A stretch of DNA of 64,000 bases from Solibacillus sp. FSL K6-1523 (GTDB lineage Bacteria; Bacillota; Bacilli; Bacillales_A; Planococcaceae): assembly GCF_038005225.1 (NCBI RefSeq), contig NZ_JBBOSU010000001.1:670001-734000 (forward strand), given 5' to 3'. Below, in pieces: positions 28,352 to 35,656 of this stretch. Within the stretch, counting starts at the first letter, position 1. The number at the start of each line of letters is the position of its first letter. The translations under genes and the position numbers were made by a program. The notes below the pieces were generated by a model. It was not told where the DNA came from. It did not search any database and saw nothing but the letters and a program-made list of their open reading frames with translations.

Positions 28352-28539
28352 ATTCAGCAGGGTTCAACCCCTGGCTGAATAGGGGGATAAAGGCTAAACC
28401 CGTCACGTCCTGTGACAACGCCTTTGTGATCAACATCGTGTTGACCCAAGCCCCGGCGGATGTCACAGATTTTTTAGGGGAGTTTTTCGAGCGAGCTCGA
28501 AAAAAATCTGGACGCAATTACGCCGAGGCGTAATTGATT
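28352..28539 (+). promoter_or_regulatory. Structured 5' leader element, copy B (before LysM-NlpC/P60 gene)
   Basis: The longest copy. Hairpins: ATTCAGCAGGG/CCCTGGCTGAAT-type around TTCAA (28352-28380); GTCACGTCCTGTGAC; TCAACATCGTGTTGA; CAGATTTTTT..AAAAAATCTG with inner TTTTTCGAGC/GCTCGAAAAA; and CAATTACGCC-GA-GGCGTAATTG (28515-28536). TGTGACA and the later TGTCACA could also pair at long range. The last hairpin ends 25 bases before the ATG. The 92-base 3' core (28448-28539) matches copy A. The 28075-28351 part of the gap shows nothing else I can support. Confidence 0.72.
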
Positions 28540-28561
28540 AGAATAGTTAGGAGCTCTCATT

Positions 28562-29485
28562 ATGCAAAAAAAGTGGAAAACATTATTATCAGGTGCATTA
28601 TTTACATCCGTATTTTTGGTCGCTTCCAATGTTGATGCAGCTACATACACCGTGCAAAAAGGCGATAATTTAACAAAAATCGCATCAACTCACAAAACGA
28701 CGGTCCAACAGTTAAAGCAATGGAATAAATTATCTGATGACAGCATTTTTTTGGAGCAAAAATTAATCGTTGCAATGCCCGATAAAGTAACGGGAAAACC
28801 AATAGATAAAGAAAATAACTCAACAGCTAATAAAACACAATTTTATACGGTTGCAAAAGGCGATAATTTAACGAATATTGCTAAGAAATATAATGCGACA
28901 GTTTCCGATATGAAACAATGGAATGCATTAGAGTCCGATGCGATTCAAGTAGGACAAAAGTTGAAAATTCAGCAAGCAAATGCGAAAGAAGAAGCGACTG
29001 TAGATGAAGTTGAGGCAGTCATTGAATTTAAAGAAACAGCAGATGAAGCGATTGCAAAGCAGTTAGCAAATGAACAGGAAATTACTACGCCGATCAATGC
29101 TGCTTCACAACAAAAGTACAATCAAGTATTAATAGTCGCGAATCAGTCGTTAGGGGTTCCATATGTTTATGGTGGAAATACAATGGCAGGTTTTGATTGT
29201 AGTGGATTTGTTAACTATGTTTATCAACAAGCAGGAATAAACCTAACACGCAAAAGTAGCTTAATGTACTTTCAGCAGGACACAACAAAAGTAAAAACAC
29301 CTTTGCCGGGAGATTTAGTGTTCTTTAAAAATACATTTATCCCAAACATTTCACACATGGGTATTTATATTGGTAATGATGAATTTATCCATGCGGGCTC
29401 CCAAGGGGTCGTTGTCGCCAATGTAAAAACAAAATACTGGGCTGAACGGATTGTTTCTTTCAAACGCTTAAATAACGTACAGTAA
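28562..29485 (+). CDS. LysM-NlpC/P60 cell-wall endopeptidase
   Basis: The protein has 307 residues. Signal peptide about 1-26 (VDA). Two LysM domains (about 28-72 and 96-139) begin YTVQKGDNLTKIAS and YTVAKGDNLTNIAKKY. An acidic Ala/Glu linker (about 140-185) leads to a C-terminal NlpC/P60 domain (about 190-305) with the catalytic Cys in GFDCSGFVNYVYQ, the His in ISHMGIYIG, and FIHAGSQ. The architecture is that of LytE/LytF-type DL-endopeptidases, which act in cell separation and wall growth. LysM binds peptidoglycan directly, so no SLH is needed. The start ATG follows TTAGGAGCTCTC. The gene is preceded by the structured leader element, placed like the one before the SLH-amidase. Confidence 0.9.
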   Translation: MQKKWKTLLSGALFTSVFLVASNVDAATYTVQKGDNLTKIASTHKTTVQQLKQWNKLSDDSIFLEQKLIVAMPDKVTGKPIDKENNSTANKTQFYTVAKGDNLTNIAKKYNATVSDMKQWNALESDAIQVGQKLKIQQANAKEEATVDEVEAVIEFKETADEAIAKQLANEQEITTPINAASQQKYNQVLIVANQSLGVPYVYGGNTMAGFDCSGFVNYVYQQAGINLTRKSSLMYFQQDTTKVKTPLPGDLVFFKNTFIPNISHMGIYIGNDEFIHAGSQGVVVANVKTKYWAERIVSFKRLNNVQ

Positions 29486-29625
29486 TATATTGGGGGATAT
29501 GTAGAATCTTTCATTTTGATGGGAATCTATGTATCTTCTTTTAGTCAGATAGATTTGTGAGGACACCTCATGCACCTAAATAGGCTTATGTTACAGAATC
29601 TTCAGGGCTTTTTATAACGAGTAAT

Positions 29626-29679
29626 ATTACAAATGTAACAAAAAACGCGAAGAATGGTAGTAATGTTACAAATATAACA
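29626..29679 (+). promoter_or_regulatory. Two direct copies of an ATTACA-AAT-GTAACA-type motif
   Basis: ATTACAAATGTAACA (29626-29640) and GTTACAAATATAACA (29665-29679) are 39 bases apart. Both are followed by A-runs. They resemble WalR half-site pairs on the minus strand but with 3-base spacing. They lie in the 384-base gap between the two NlpC/P60 genes. Confidence 0.35.
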
Positions 29680-29775
29680 AAAATAACTTGGAGAAAAAAA
29701 GGTTTAAAACGCGTAAATAAAGGGTATATGCAGTAAATGTACAATTATTACATGAAAATGGTTGCGTTACTGTAT

Positions 29776-29792
29776 TGTTACACAAATGTAAT
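29776..29792 (+). promoter_or_regulatory. Probable WalR box
   Basis: TGTTAC, five bases (ACAAA), TGTAAT: an exact match to the WalR consensus TGTWAH-N5-TGTWAH known from B. subtilis autolysin genes. It lies about 80 bases before an NlpC/P60 endopeptidase gene, the expected class of target. Confidence 0.65.
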
Positions 29793-29869
29793 GTTGCGTT
29801 GTGAGATCACGTGTTAACCTAATAACAGTTGAGTTTTCAGAAAATTAATTGATATGTTGGGGGAACACG

Positions 29870-30364
29870 ATGAATTATTTTAAACTAATACGTACTACAA
29901 TATTTACTTTGGCTGCGGCATTTGTCCTCTTCTTCATTCCAGTTGATGAAAACAAAGCTTCTGCATCGGCAGCATACTCAGTAGATGAGTTAAAATCAGT
30001 CTCGTCAAAATATATAGGTGTACGTTATGCATACGGTGGCACTTCGTCAAATGGTTTCGATTGCTCTGGTTATGTACGCCAAGTATTTAAAGAAGTAGGT
30101 ATTGGATCTTTAGATCGTACGACTTCGGGAATGTATGGACAAGGTACAGCCGTTAAGAAAAGCGATTTACAAGAAGGCGATTTAGTATTCTTTAATACGA
30201 CAGGTAAAGGCGTTTCACATGTAGGTATTTATATCGGCGATGGTGAATTCATCCATGCTTCAACAAGCCAAGGTGTAATGAAATCAGATGTTGATGATAG
30301 AGCTTACTGGGGAAATAAATACATCGGCGCAAAACGCATTGCAAGCTTCACACCAGAGGCTTAA
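29870..30364 (+). CDS. Small secreted NlpC/P60 endopeptidase
   Basis: I place the start at ATG 29870, six bases after GGGGGA; a longer frame to 29849 lacks an RBS. The protein has about 164 residues: a signal peptide (about 1-35, ending ASASAA), then a single NlpC/P60 domain filling the rest, with the catalytic Cys in GFDCSGYVRQVF, RTTSGMYGQG, GDLVFFNTT, the His in VSHVGIYIG, and FIHASTS. There is no wall-binding domain, so it is a minimal enzyme that may be released or act locally. It should cleave peptidoglycan stem peptides. A WalR box lies upstream, suggesting control by the essential WalRK growth system. It is closely related to the catalytic domain of the NlpC/P60-SLH protein at 21 kb. 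Confidence 0.9.
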   Translation: MNYFKLIRTTIFTLAAAFVLFFIPVDENKASASAAYSVDELKSVSSKYIGVRYAYGGTSSNGFDCSGYVRQVFKEVGIGSLDRTTSGMYGQGTAVKKSDLQEGDLVFFNTTGKGVSHVGIYIGDGEFIHASTSQGVMKSDVDDRAYWGNKYIGAKRIASFTPEA

Positions 30365-30401
30365 TAACATACATAGCTATCATACACAATTGCGACAGTC
30401 C

Positions 30402-30441
30402 AATCTCTCAGTCTATTATAAAATAGGCTGGGGGATTTTTT
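30402..30441 (+). terminator. Intrinsic terminator after the small NlpC/P60 gene
   Basis: AATCTCTCAGTCTATT and AATAGGCTGGGGGATT pair with several G-T wobbles, followed by TTTTT. Confidence 0.85.
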
Positions 30442-30445
30442 TATG

Positions 30446-30565
30446 TGGTGGATAGAAATTGAAATGTGGTGGATAAAATGTCGAAAGTCATGGATAAAAT
30501 CCGAAAAGTGTTGGATAAAACTCAAAAAGTGACGGATAAAACCTAAAAAGTGTTAGATAGGATTG
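30446..30565 (+). repeat. Six-unit 21-bp phased array (GGATAR family)
   Basis: GGATA starts at 30450, 30471, 30492, 30513 and 30534, with AGATA at 30555: spacing exactly 21 every time. Typical unit: AAAGTGTTGGATAAAA. It lies between convergent genes, directly behind the terminator. Confidence 0.88.
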
Positions 30566-30585
30566 TCATTCAGAAGGATAATCAT

Positions 30586-30624
30586 AAAAAACCCTCCATT
30601 CTAGATGAATAATGGAGGGTTTTC
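30586..30624 (-). terminator. Intrinsic terminator of the slaP-secA2 operon (minus strand)
   Basis: AAAACCCTCCATT and AATGGAGGGTTTT form a perfect stem; the A-run at 30586-30592 reads as a T-run on the minus strand. Confidence 0.9.
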
Positions 30625-30638
30625 ATAAACCTTATAGA

Positions 30639-31544
30639 CTATTGAGGTACACGTGCTGTCCAACGTGATAGATCAATGCCTTTTACTTTTACTAAATCCG
30701 CTGGGAAAATGAATGTCCAAGGCTTTGTTGTGTTAGGTTGAACAATTAAGATTGGATCTAGCTTAAATGAACCGTTCGCAACAACGATACCGCGAGCATC
30801 AACAATTTCAAGAGGTAATTGCTCTAAGTTGATCGCTTTATCATGACCGTTACGGATGAAAATAGAAGCATGTAAACTCTTATCGTTGTTTAACTTCGCT
30901 TGTAAGCCTGTGAAGTTTACTTCTGTTTTGCCAAGCTTCGGCAAAGTTTTCACGATATCAGCTAATTTATCTTGCTCTTCTTTCGGAAGCTGTTTTTGCC
31001 ACGTTTCATCCAGATCTAACTGATGCCCACGTAATGATAAAAGGTTGAATGAAATTTTCCATCCTTCTTCAGGCATTTCTTCCGCTGTAATTGCTGATGT
31101 TGGGAAAGTGAAAATCCAAGGACGCGCACTTTCAGCTGGAATTACACCTAATTCTTTAAAGTTGAAATAATGAGAAGCTAAACGATTATCGTTCTTATCT
31201 AAAATTAAAAGTTCAATATCACCAAGCTCAATTGCTTCTGATAAAGAAGAACGGAAAAATGCTTTTACGTTCCATGAACCATTTACAGGGTTTGGATCAA
31301 TATTAATTGCTGATAATGATAATTGATTTGGTTTTAATGGTGCTAAATCATTTGCTAAGAAATTAAATACATATTGCTGTTCTTGAGGAACATTCCAGTC
31401 TGGATGATAAGAAAGTTTTGTTACAACATCACGGTCTGCATCGTTTTTAGAAGCATTTCCATTTGTTTGTACAATTGATTTCGAATCGATTGCACTATCT
31501 TTACCGACTTTATCGCCTTTTCTAAATAAATCAAATAAACCCAT
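30639..31544 (-). CDS. slaP: Accessory Sec system S-layer assembly protein
   Basis: The protein has 301 residues and no signal peptide. Two similar halves can be seen (about 50-165 and 185-300). Each contains a phrase of the type 'L..lsi.Id..pvNGsW..kaffR..l' or 'lq.kln.dksLhasifiRNG', followed by a terminal 'W.f.fP' motif (PWIFTFPTSAI and PWTFIFPADLV). This duplicated 'SLAP' architecture is that of SlaP, the partner of SecA2 in S-layer secretion of Bacillus anthracis and relatives. It lies three bases downstream of secA2, so the two are cotranscribed. It probably acts in the cytoplasm or at the membrane to target SLH proteins for export. The family assignment is from motif memory. Confidence 0.85.
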   Translation of the reverse strand: MGLFDLFRKGDKVGKDSAIDSKSIVQTNGNASKNDADRDVVTKLSYHPDWNVPQEQQYVFNFLANDLAPLKPNQLSLSAINIDPNPVNGSWNVKAFFRSSLSEAIELGDIELLILDKNDNRLASHYFNFKELGVIPAESARPWIFTFPTSAITAEEMPEEGWKISFNLLSLRGHQLDLDETWQKQLPKEEQDKLADIVKTLPKLGKTEVNFTGLQAKLNNDKSLHASIFIRNGHDKAINLEQLPLEIVDARGIVVANGSFKLDPILIVQPNTTKPWTFIFPADLVKVKGIDLSRWTARVPQ

Positions 31545-31547
31545 GTT

Positions 31548-33908
31548 TTATTCCTCCACGTTCATCTTTAAGTTTTTCATAAATGTAACAAGTTCTTCTA
31601 CAATACCGCGGCGAAGTTCTTGATAGTTTTTCCCGAATAGTTCTAATCCTTCACGTTGGTAAATGCGCATCGGATCTTCTTGTTGATAGTGACGCAAGCC
31701 GATACCTTCTTTTAGGTGAGACATTTGCTCTAAATGTTTTACCCACATATTATTAATGAGACTAAGCATCACTTGAGGAATAACTCCCATCATTTGTTCA
31801 TTATCTGCAAAGCTCTCGATCACTACCTTTAATTCTTTTACAGAGGGATCAACAGCATCTAATAGCTTCGTAACTTTTGTTTCATCGCGGTCAATTGTAA
31901 CAGGCGTTAAAAATAAGGAGTTGACCGTTCTTTCCATCTTGTCGAAATCCCATTCAGAAGTATTTTTGTCCTCAGGGGCATTATCACGAATCGCAAAGTC
32001 AATTGTTTCATACATCATACGAACTAATAGTGAAAGAATGTCTTCATTTTTTAAAATGGTATCGCGTAAGTCATAAACAATCCCACGTTGGTCATTAATA
32101 ACGTCATCTAGCTTTAAATTGTATTCACGCATACCAAGGTGTGAACCTTCTACAATACGTTGTGTACGGTTAACCAGCTCTAAAACTTCTTTATTTTCAA
32201 TGCGGCCAACAGTGTTCGTCATCATTTTTTTACGGAATTTATCTACTTCTTCTTTTGCAAAGCGCTTTAACATATCATCCTCAAGAGATAGGACGAATTG
32301 ACTTTCCCCATGGTCACCTTGACGACCTGAACGACCGCGCAATTGGTTGTCGACACGACGGCTTTCGTGCTTTTCTGTACCAATTACATATAGACCACCT
32401 AAATCTTCAACACCATCACCTAAAACGATATCCGTTCCGCGTCCGGCCATGTTTGTCGCTACTGTAATACGATTTCTTTGTCCCGCTTGTGAAATTAATT
32501 CCACTTCTTGCTCAACTGTTTTCGCATTTAGAAGTTGGAAATCCAAGTTATGTTTTTTCAAATAGCTAGCCACTTTTTCAGACTGTAAAATAGAAGTTGT
32601 CCCGATTAAGACAGGTTGTCCTGTTTTGTGTCGACGAATGACTTCTTGTACAACATGTTCGTACTTTTGTTCCGTCGTTTCGAACACTAAATCTGTTTGG
32701 TCAATACGTTTACGTGTACGGTTTGTCGGAATTTGAATAACGGACATCCCGTAAACTTCTAAAATTTCTTTTTCTTGTGTTTTCGCAGTACCTGTCATCC
32801 CTGATAATTTCGGATACATGCGGAAATAGTTTTGAATCGTAATTTGTGCCTGTGCTTTATTTTCTTCGGTAATCGTTACGTTTTCTTTCGCTTCAATCGC
32901 TTGGTGTAAACCATCAGAAAGAGAACGACCTTCCATAATACGACCCGTGAACATATCGACAAGCTCGACTTTATCTTCACGAACGATGTAATCTACATCA
33001 AGCTCAAACATAACATGTGCTCGAACCGCTTGAATCACATAATGATAAAGCGTTTGGTGATCCAAATCGTATAAGTTATCGATACCAAATGCAGCTTCTA
33101 CCTTTTCAATCCCTTGATCTGTTAGGGAAGTAGCTTTTGTTTCGTCATCAAAATCATAGTCTTCATCCACTTTGAAACGTTTCGCAAGCATCGCTGCAAT
33201 ACGGTGTAGCTCTTCATTTGCGCCCATTTTACCAGCAATAATTAATGGTGTTTTCGCCTCGTCAATTAATACCGAGTCCACTTCATCAATGATGGCAAAG
33301 TGATACGGACGTTGTACTTTATCCGCAATGGTAAAGGCCATGTTATCACGTAAATAATCGAAACCAAATTCTGTTCCGACACCGTACGTAATATCCGCGT
33401 TGTATGCAACCTTTTTGGCATCAGGCTCCATCATTGGCACGTTTAATCCAACAGTAAGACCTAGGAAGCGGTGGATTTGTCCAATTTGGTCGAAGTCACG
33501 TCTCGCTAAATAATCATTTACCGTAATGACGTGAACGCCTTTACCTTCTAATGCGCGTACGTAAGATGGAAGGGAGGCCACTAATGTTTTCCCTTCACCC
33601 GTAGGCATCTCCGCGATATTCCCTTCAACTAGGACAAGGCCACCGATTAATTGCACATCGAAATGGCGCATGTTTAAAACGCGTTTTGAGGCTTCACGAA
33701 CAACAGCAAAAGCATCAGGGATAATCGCTGCCAGTTCTTCACCTTTGTCTATACGTTCTTTAAATTGAAATGTCATATTTTGAAGCTCTTCATCCGACAT
33801 TGGACTATAAACCGCTTCTAGTTTGTTAATTTGTTCTACAGTTTTGTAGTATTTCTTAAGCTCTCGAGCACTCGTTCGCTCTTGATTGCGTTTGAAAATT
33901 GAGAACAT
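31548..33908 (-). CDS. secA2: Accessory preprotein translocase ATPase SecA2
   Basis: The protein has 786 residues, shorter than canonical SecA (about 840), because the C-terminal zinc/SecB-binding tail is absent: it ends FMKNLKMNVEE. Residues 101-109 form the Walker A loop MPTGEGKTL; the Walker B/DEAD region is IIDEVDSVLIDEAKTPLI (about 205-222). GMTGTAKTQEKE, TNMAGRGTDI and QLRGRSGRQGD are the SecA helicase motifs. With the adjacent slaP, it matches the SecA2 type that exports SLH S-layer proteins in the anthracis group, powering translocation through SecYEG by ATP hydrolysis. Likely clients are the S-layer and SLH enzymes at 3.6-24 kb (inference). The promoter lies in the divergent gap with tagO. 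Confidence 0.93.
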   Translation of the reverse strand: MFSIFKRNQERTSARELKKYYKTVEQINKLEAVYSPMSDEELQNMTFQFKERIDKGEELAAIIPDAFAVVREASKRVLNMRHFDVQLIGGLVLVEGNIAEMPTGEGKTLVASLPSYVRALEGKGVHVITVNDYLARRDFDQIGQIHRFLGLTVGLNVPMMEPDAKKVAYNADITYGVGTEFGFDYLRDNMAFTIADKVQRPYHFAIIDEVDSVLIDEAKTPLIIAGKMGANEELHRIAAMLAKRFKVDEDYDFDDETKATSLTDQGIEKVEAAFGIDNLYDLDHQTLYHYVIQAVRAHVMFELDVDYIVREDKVELVDMFTGRIMEGRSLSDGLHQAIEAKENVTITEENKAQAQITIQNYFRMYPKLSGMTGTAKTQEKEILEVYGMSVIQIPTNRTRKRIDQTDLVFETTEQKYEHVVQEVIRRHKTGQPVLIGTTSILQSEKVASYLKKHNLDFQLLNAKTVEQEVELISQAGQRNRITVATNMAGRGTDIVLGDGVEDLGGLYVIGTEKHESRRVDNQLRGRSGRQGDHGESQFVLSLEDDMLKRFAKEEVDKFRKKMMTNTVGRIENKEVLELVNRTQRIVEGSHLGMREYNLKLDDVINDQRGIVYDLRDTILKNEDILSLLVRMMYETIDFAIRDNAPEDKNTSEWDFDKMERTVNSLFLTPVTIDRDETKVTKLLDAVDPSVKELKVVIESFADNEQMMGVIPQVMLSLINNMWVKHLEQMSHLKEGIGLRHYQQEDPMRIYQREGLELFGKNYQELRRGIVEELVTFMKNLKMNVEE

Positions 33909-34325
33909 GATTTTACGCTCCTTTAAAATGGTCTACTTTCATTTAGTAGACACTAGATTATTTTATCAAACTTTGTCTAGAAAGACCACCAGACGATAGG
34001 GAATTACAAGAAAGCTCAGAAGATTCATGTCGAAACTTTGATTGCCTTCCAAAACATGTGTAGAAATCTATAAAGTGGATTAAAGATTCCATTTGTTAAT
34101 GAGGGTTATGCTGTAAACATATAAATGAAATTGCGAATGTATTGGGTTCGTGTGGCACGAATAACTAAAATGAACCGATTAAAATAAGTAAATTTTAGTG
34201 CTGCATCCAAACTTCTCAAAACCTCAAACGGATTTTAATTCTATATTTTATGTAAAGTACATGCTATACTTAAGGTGAATACAAATGTAGACTTTTTAAG
34301 ATTACTTATTTTAAGGAGGACAGAC
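33909..34325. other. Divergent promoter region between secA2 and tagO
   Basis: About 417 bases without a gene. On the plus strand, TGC followed by TATACT (34262-34270) forms an extended -10 for tagO, whose RBS is AAGGAGG (34313-34319). The secA2 promoter could not be placed. No repeats or strong hairpins were seen. Confidence 0.45.
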
Positions 34326-35381
34326 ATGATTTATGTGTCTCTAATCGTGGCGTTTTTAGCGTCCATTTTACTTACTCCACTTGTGAAGCGTTTAGCTATC
34401 CGAATCGGTGCTGTGGATGCGCCAAACTATCGAAAAGTACATGCACGCATAATGCCGCGCCTTGGTGGATTGGCAATTTATGGTGCATTTATGATTGGGA
34501 TTATTTTATTAAAAGTGGTAACGGATTTTCAAAGCCCATATTTATATGCGATTTTAATTGCCGCATCAATCATTGTATTGACGGGTGTTATAGATGATAT
34601 GCGTGAACTCTCTGCAAAGGCAAAGCTACTTGGGCAAATTGTTGCTGCTTGTATCGTTGTATTTGCTGGAGGAATTCACATTGAGTTAGTTAATTTACCA
34701 TTTGGTGGGGTATTATCATTTGGATGGCTAGGTATTCCTTTGACAATCATTTGGATTGTAGGGATTACGAATGCCATTAACTTAATTGATGGTCTAGACG
34801 GATTAGCAGCAGGTGTTTCAACAATTGCGTTAATAACAATGGCAGCAACTGCAATGCTTTTAGGGGACGGAATTGTTATTGCGATGGCATCTATTTTAGC
34901 TGCGGCAACAATTGGTTTCTTATTTTTCAACTTCCACCCAGCGAAAATATTCATGGGGGATACAGGTGCGCTGTTTTTAGGATTTATGATTTCAGTAATT
35001 GCCCTGTTAGGATTTAAAAATGTTACGGTTATTGCCTTTGTTATCCCTGTGATCATGCTAGGTGTACCGATTTCAGATACATTCTTTGCGATTGTCCGTC
35101 GATTCCGCATGAAACAAAAATGGTCGGATCCAGATAAATCGCATTTGCACCACCGTTTATTAGATTTAGGATTCTCGCATCGCCAAACGGTATTATTAAT
35201 TTATGCAATGGCTTCGATGTTCGGTTTAGTCGCGATCATCTTCTCAATGGCGAGTGTTTGGGGCGCAATCCTCATTATTACAGTATTGCTCGTAGCGATT
35301 GAGTTATTGGTAGAAATTATTGGGCTCGCAGGTAAAAACTATAAACCGTTACTCAATTTAGTGCGGATCTTTAATAAATAA
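34326..35381 (+). CDS. tagO: Undecaprenyl-phosphate GlcNAc-1-phosphate transferase
   Basis: I choose the ATG at 34326 after AAGGAGGACAGAC rather than the longer open frame from 34275. The protein has about 351 residues with eleven or so membrane helices. WecA/TagO/MraY family motifs are the early KVHARIMPRLGG, VIDDMRELSAKAK, NAINLIDGLDGLAAG, FMGDTGALFLGF and the late HLHHRLLDLGFSHRQ. It transfers GlcNAc-1-phosphate from UDP-GlcNAc to undecaprenyl phosphate, the first step of wall teichoic acid or secondary wall polymer. The secondary polymer is what SLH domains bind, so this enzyme likely underlies anchoring of the whole SLH set. It converges on an LCP ligase gene, with a shared terminator. 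Confidence 0.93.
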   Translation: MIYVSLIVAFLASILLTPLVKRLAIRIGAVDAPNYRKVHARIMPRLGGLAIYGAFMIGIILLKVVTDFQSPYLYAILIAASIIVLTGVIDDMRELSAKAKLLGQIVAACIVVFAGGIHIELVNLPFGGVLSFGWLGIPLTIIWIVGITNAINLIDGLDGLAAGVSTIALITMAATAMLLGDGIVIAMASILAAATIGFLFFNFHPAKIFMGDTGALFLGFMISVIALLGFKNVTVIAFVIPVIMLGVPISDTFFAIVRRFRMKQKWSDPDKSHLHHRLLDLGFSHRQTVLLIYAMASMFGLVAIIFSMASVWGAILIITVLLVAIELLVEIIGLAGKNYKPLLNLVRIFNK

Positions 35382-35383
35382 CG

Positions 35384-35420
35384 AAAAACCGCTCACGTTT
35401 TATACGTGGGCGGTTTTTTT
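35384..35420. terminator. Terminator after tagO
   Basis: AAAAACCGCTCACG and CGTGGGCGGTTTTT pair around TTTTATA, with A and T tracts on either side. Confidence 0.88.
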
Positions 35421-35456
35421 GGGTTTTTTCGCGAGCTAGGGGAGGGCAGGGGCAAA

Positions 35457-35510
35457 TTTGGCTATTAACCCCTAAATTTCGGCTATTAAAACGCGAATTG
35501 GCTATTAACC
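35457..35510 (+). repeat. Three-unit phased array (TAGCC family, reverse orientation)
   Basis: TTGGCTATTAA-type units have GGCTATTAA starting at 35460, 35481 and 35500 (spacing 21 and 19). This is the reverse complement of the TAATAGCCAA variant present at 22.0 kb. It sits behind the tagO terminator, between convergent genes. Confidence 0.75.
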
Positions 35511-35607
35511 GAAATACCAGTAGAAAGACTGCCTTGAATCCAGAAAAAAGATGTGAAAGTGAACCGATATTATGATGTTCAGCAGAAATATCTATTAAAA
35601 TGGCATA

Positions 35608-35648
35608 ATAAAAAACACCCGAAACTAACTCACTCTTTCGGGTGTTTT
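35608..35648 (-). terminator. Intrinsic terminator of the LCP gene (minus strand)
   Basis: AAAACACCCGAAA and TTTCGGGTGTTTT pair; the A-run on the left serves as the T-run in minus-strand RNA. Confidence 0.88.
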
Positions 35649-35656
35649 GCAATTTA

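Noticed and set aside
28167-28352. Small plus-strand frame before the LysM-NlpC/P60 gene
   Set aside because: No RBS, atypical composition, and it runs into the leader element.
28361-28371. tRNA T-arm-like GGTTCAAACCC/GGGTTCAACCC in leader elements
   Set aside because: No acceptor, D or anticodon arms surround it, and the loop is too short in copy B. It is better explained as part of a leader hairpin.
34676-35110. 144-residue antisense frame inside tagO
   Set aside because: It is the shadow of a membrane protein gene; no independent support.
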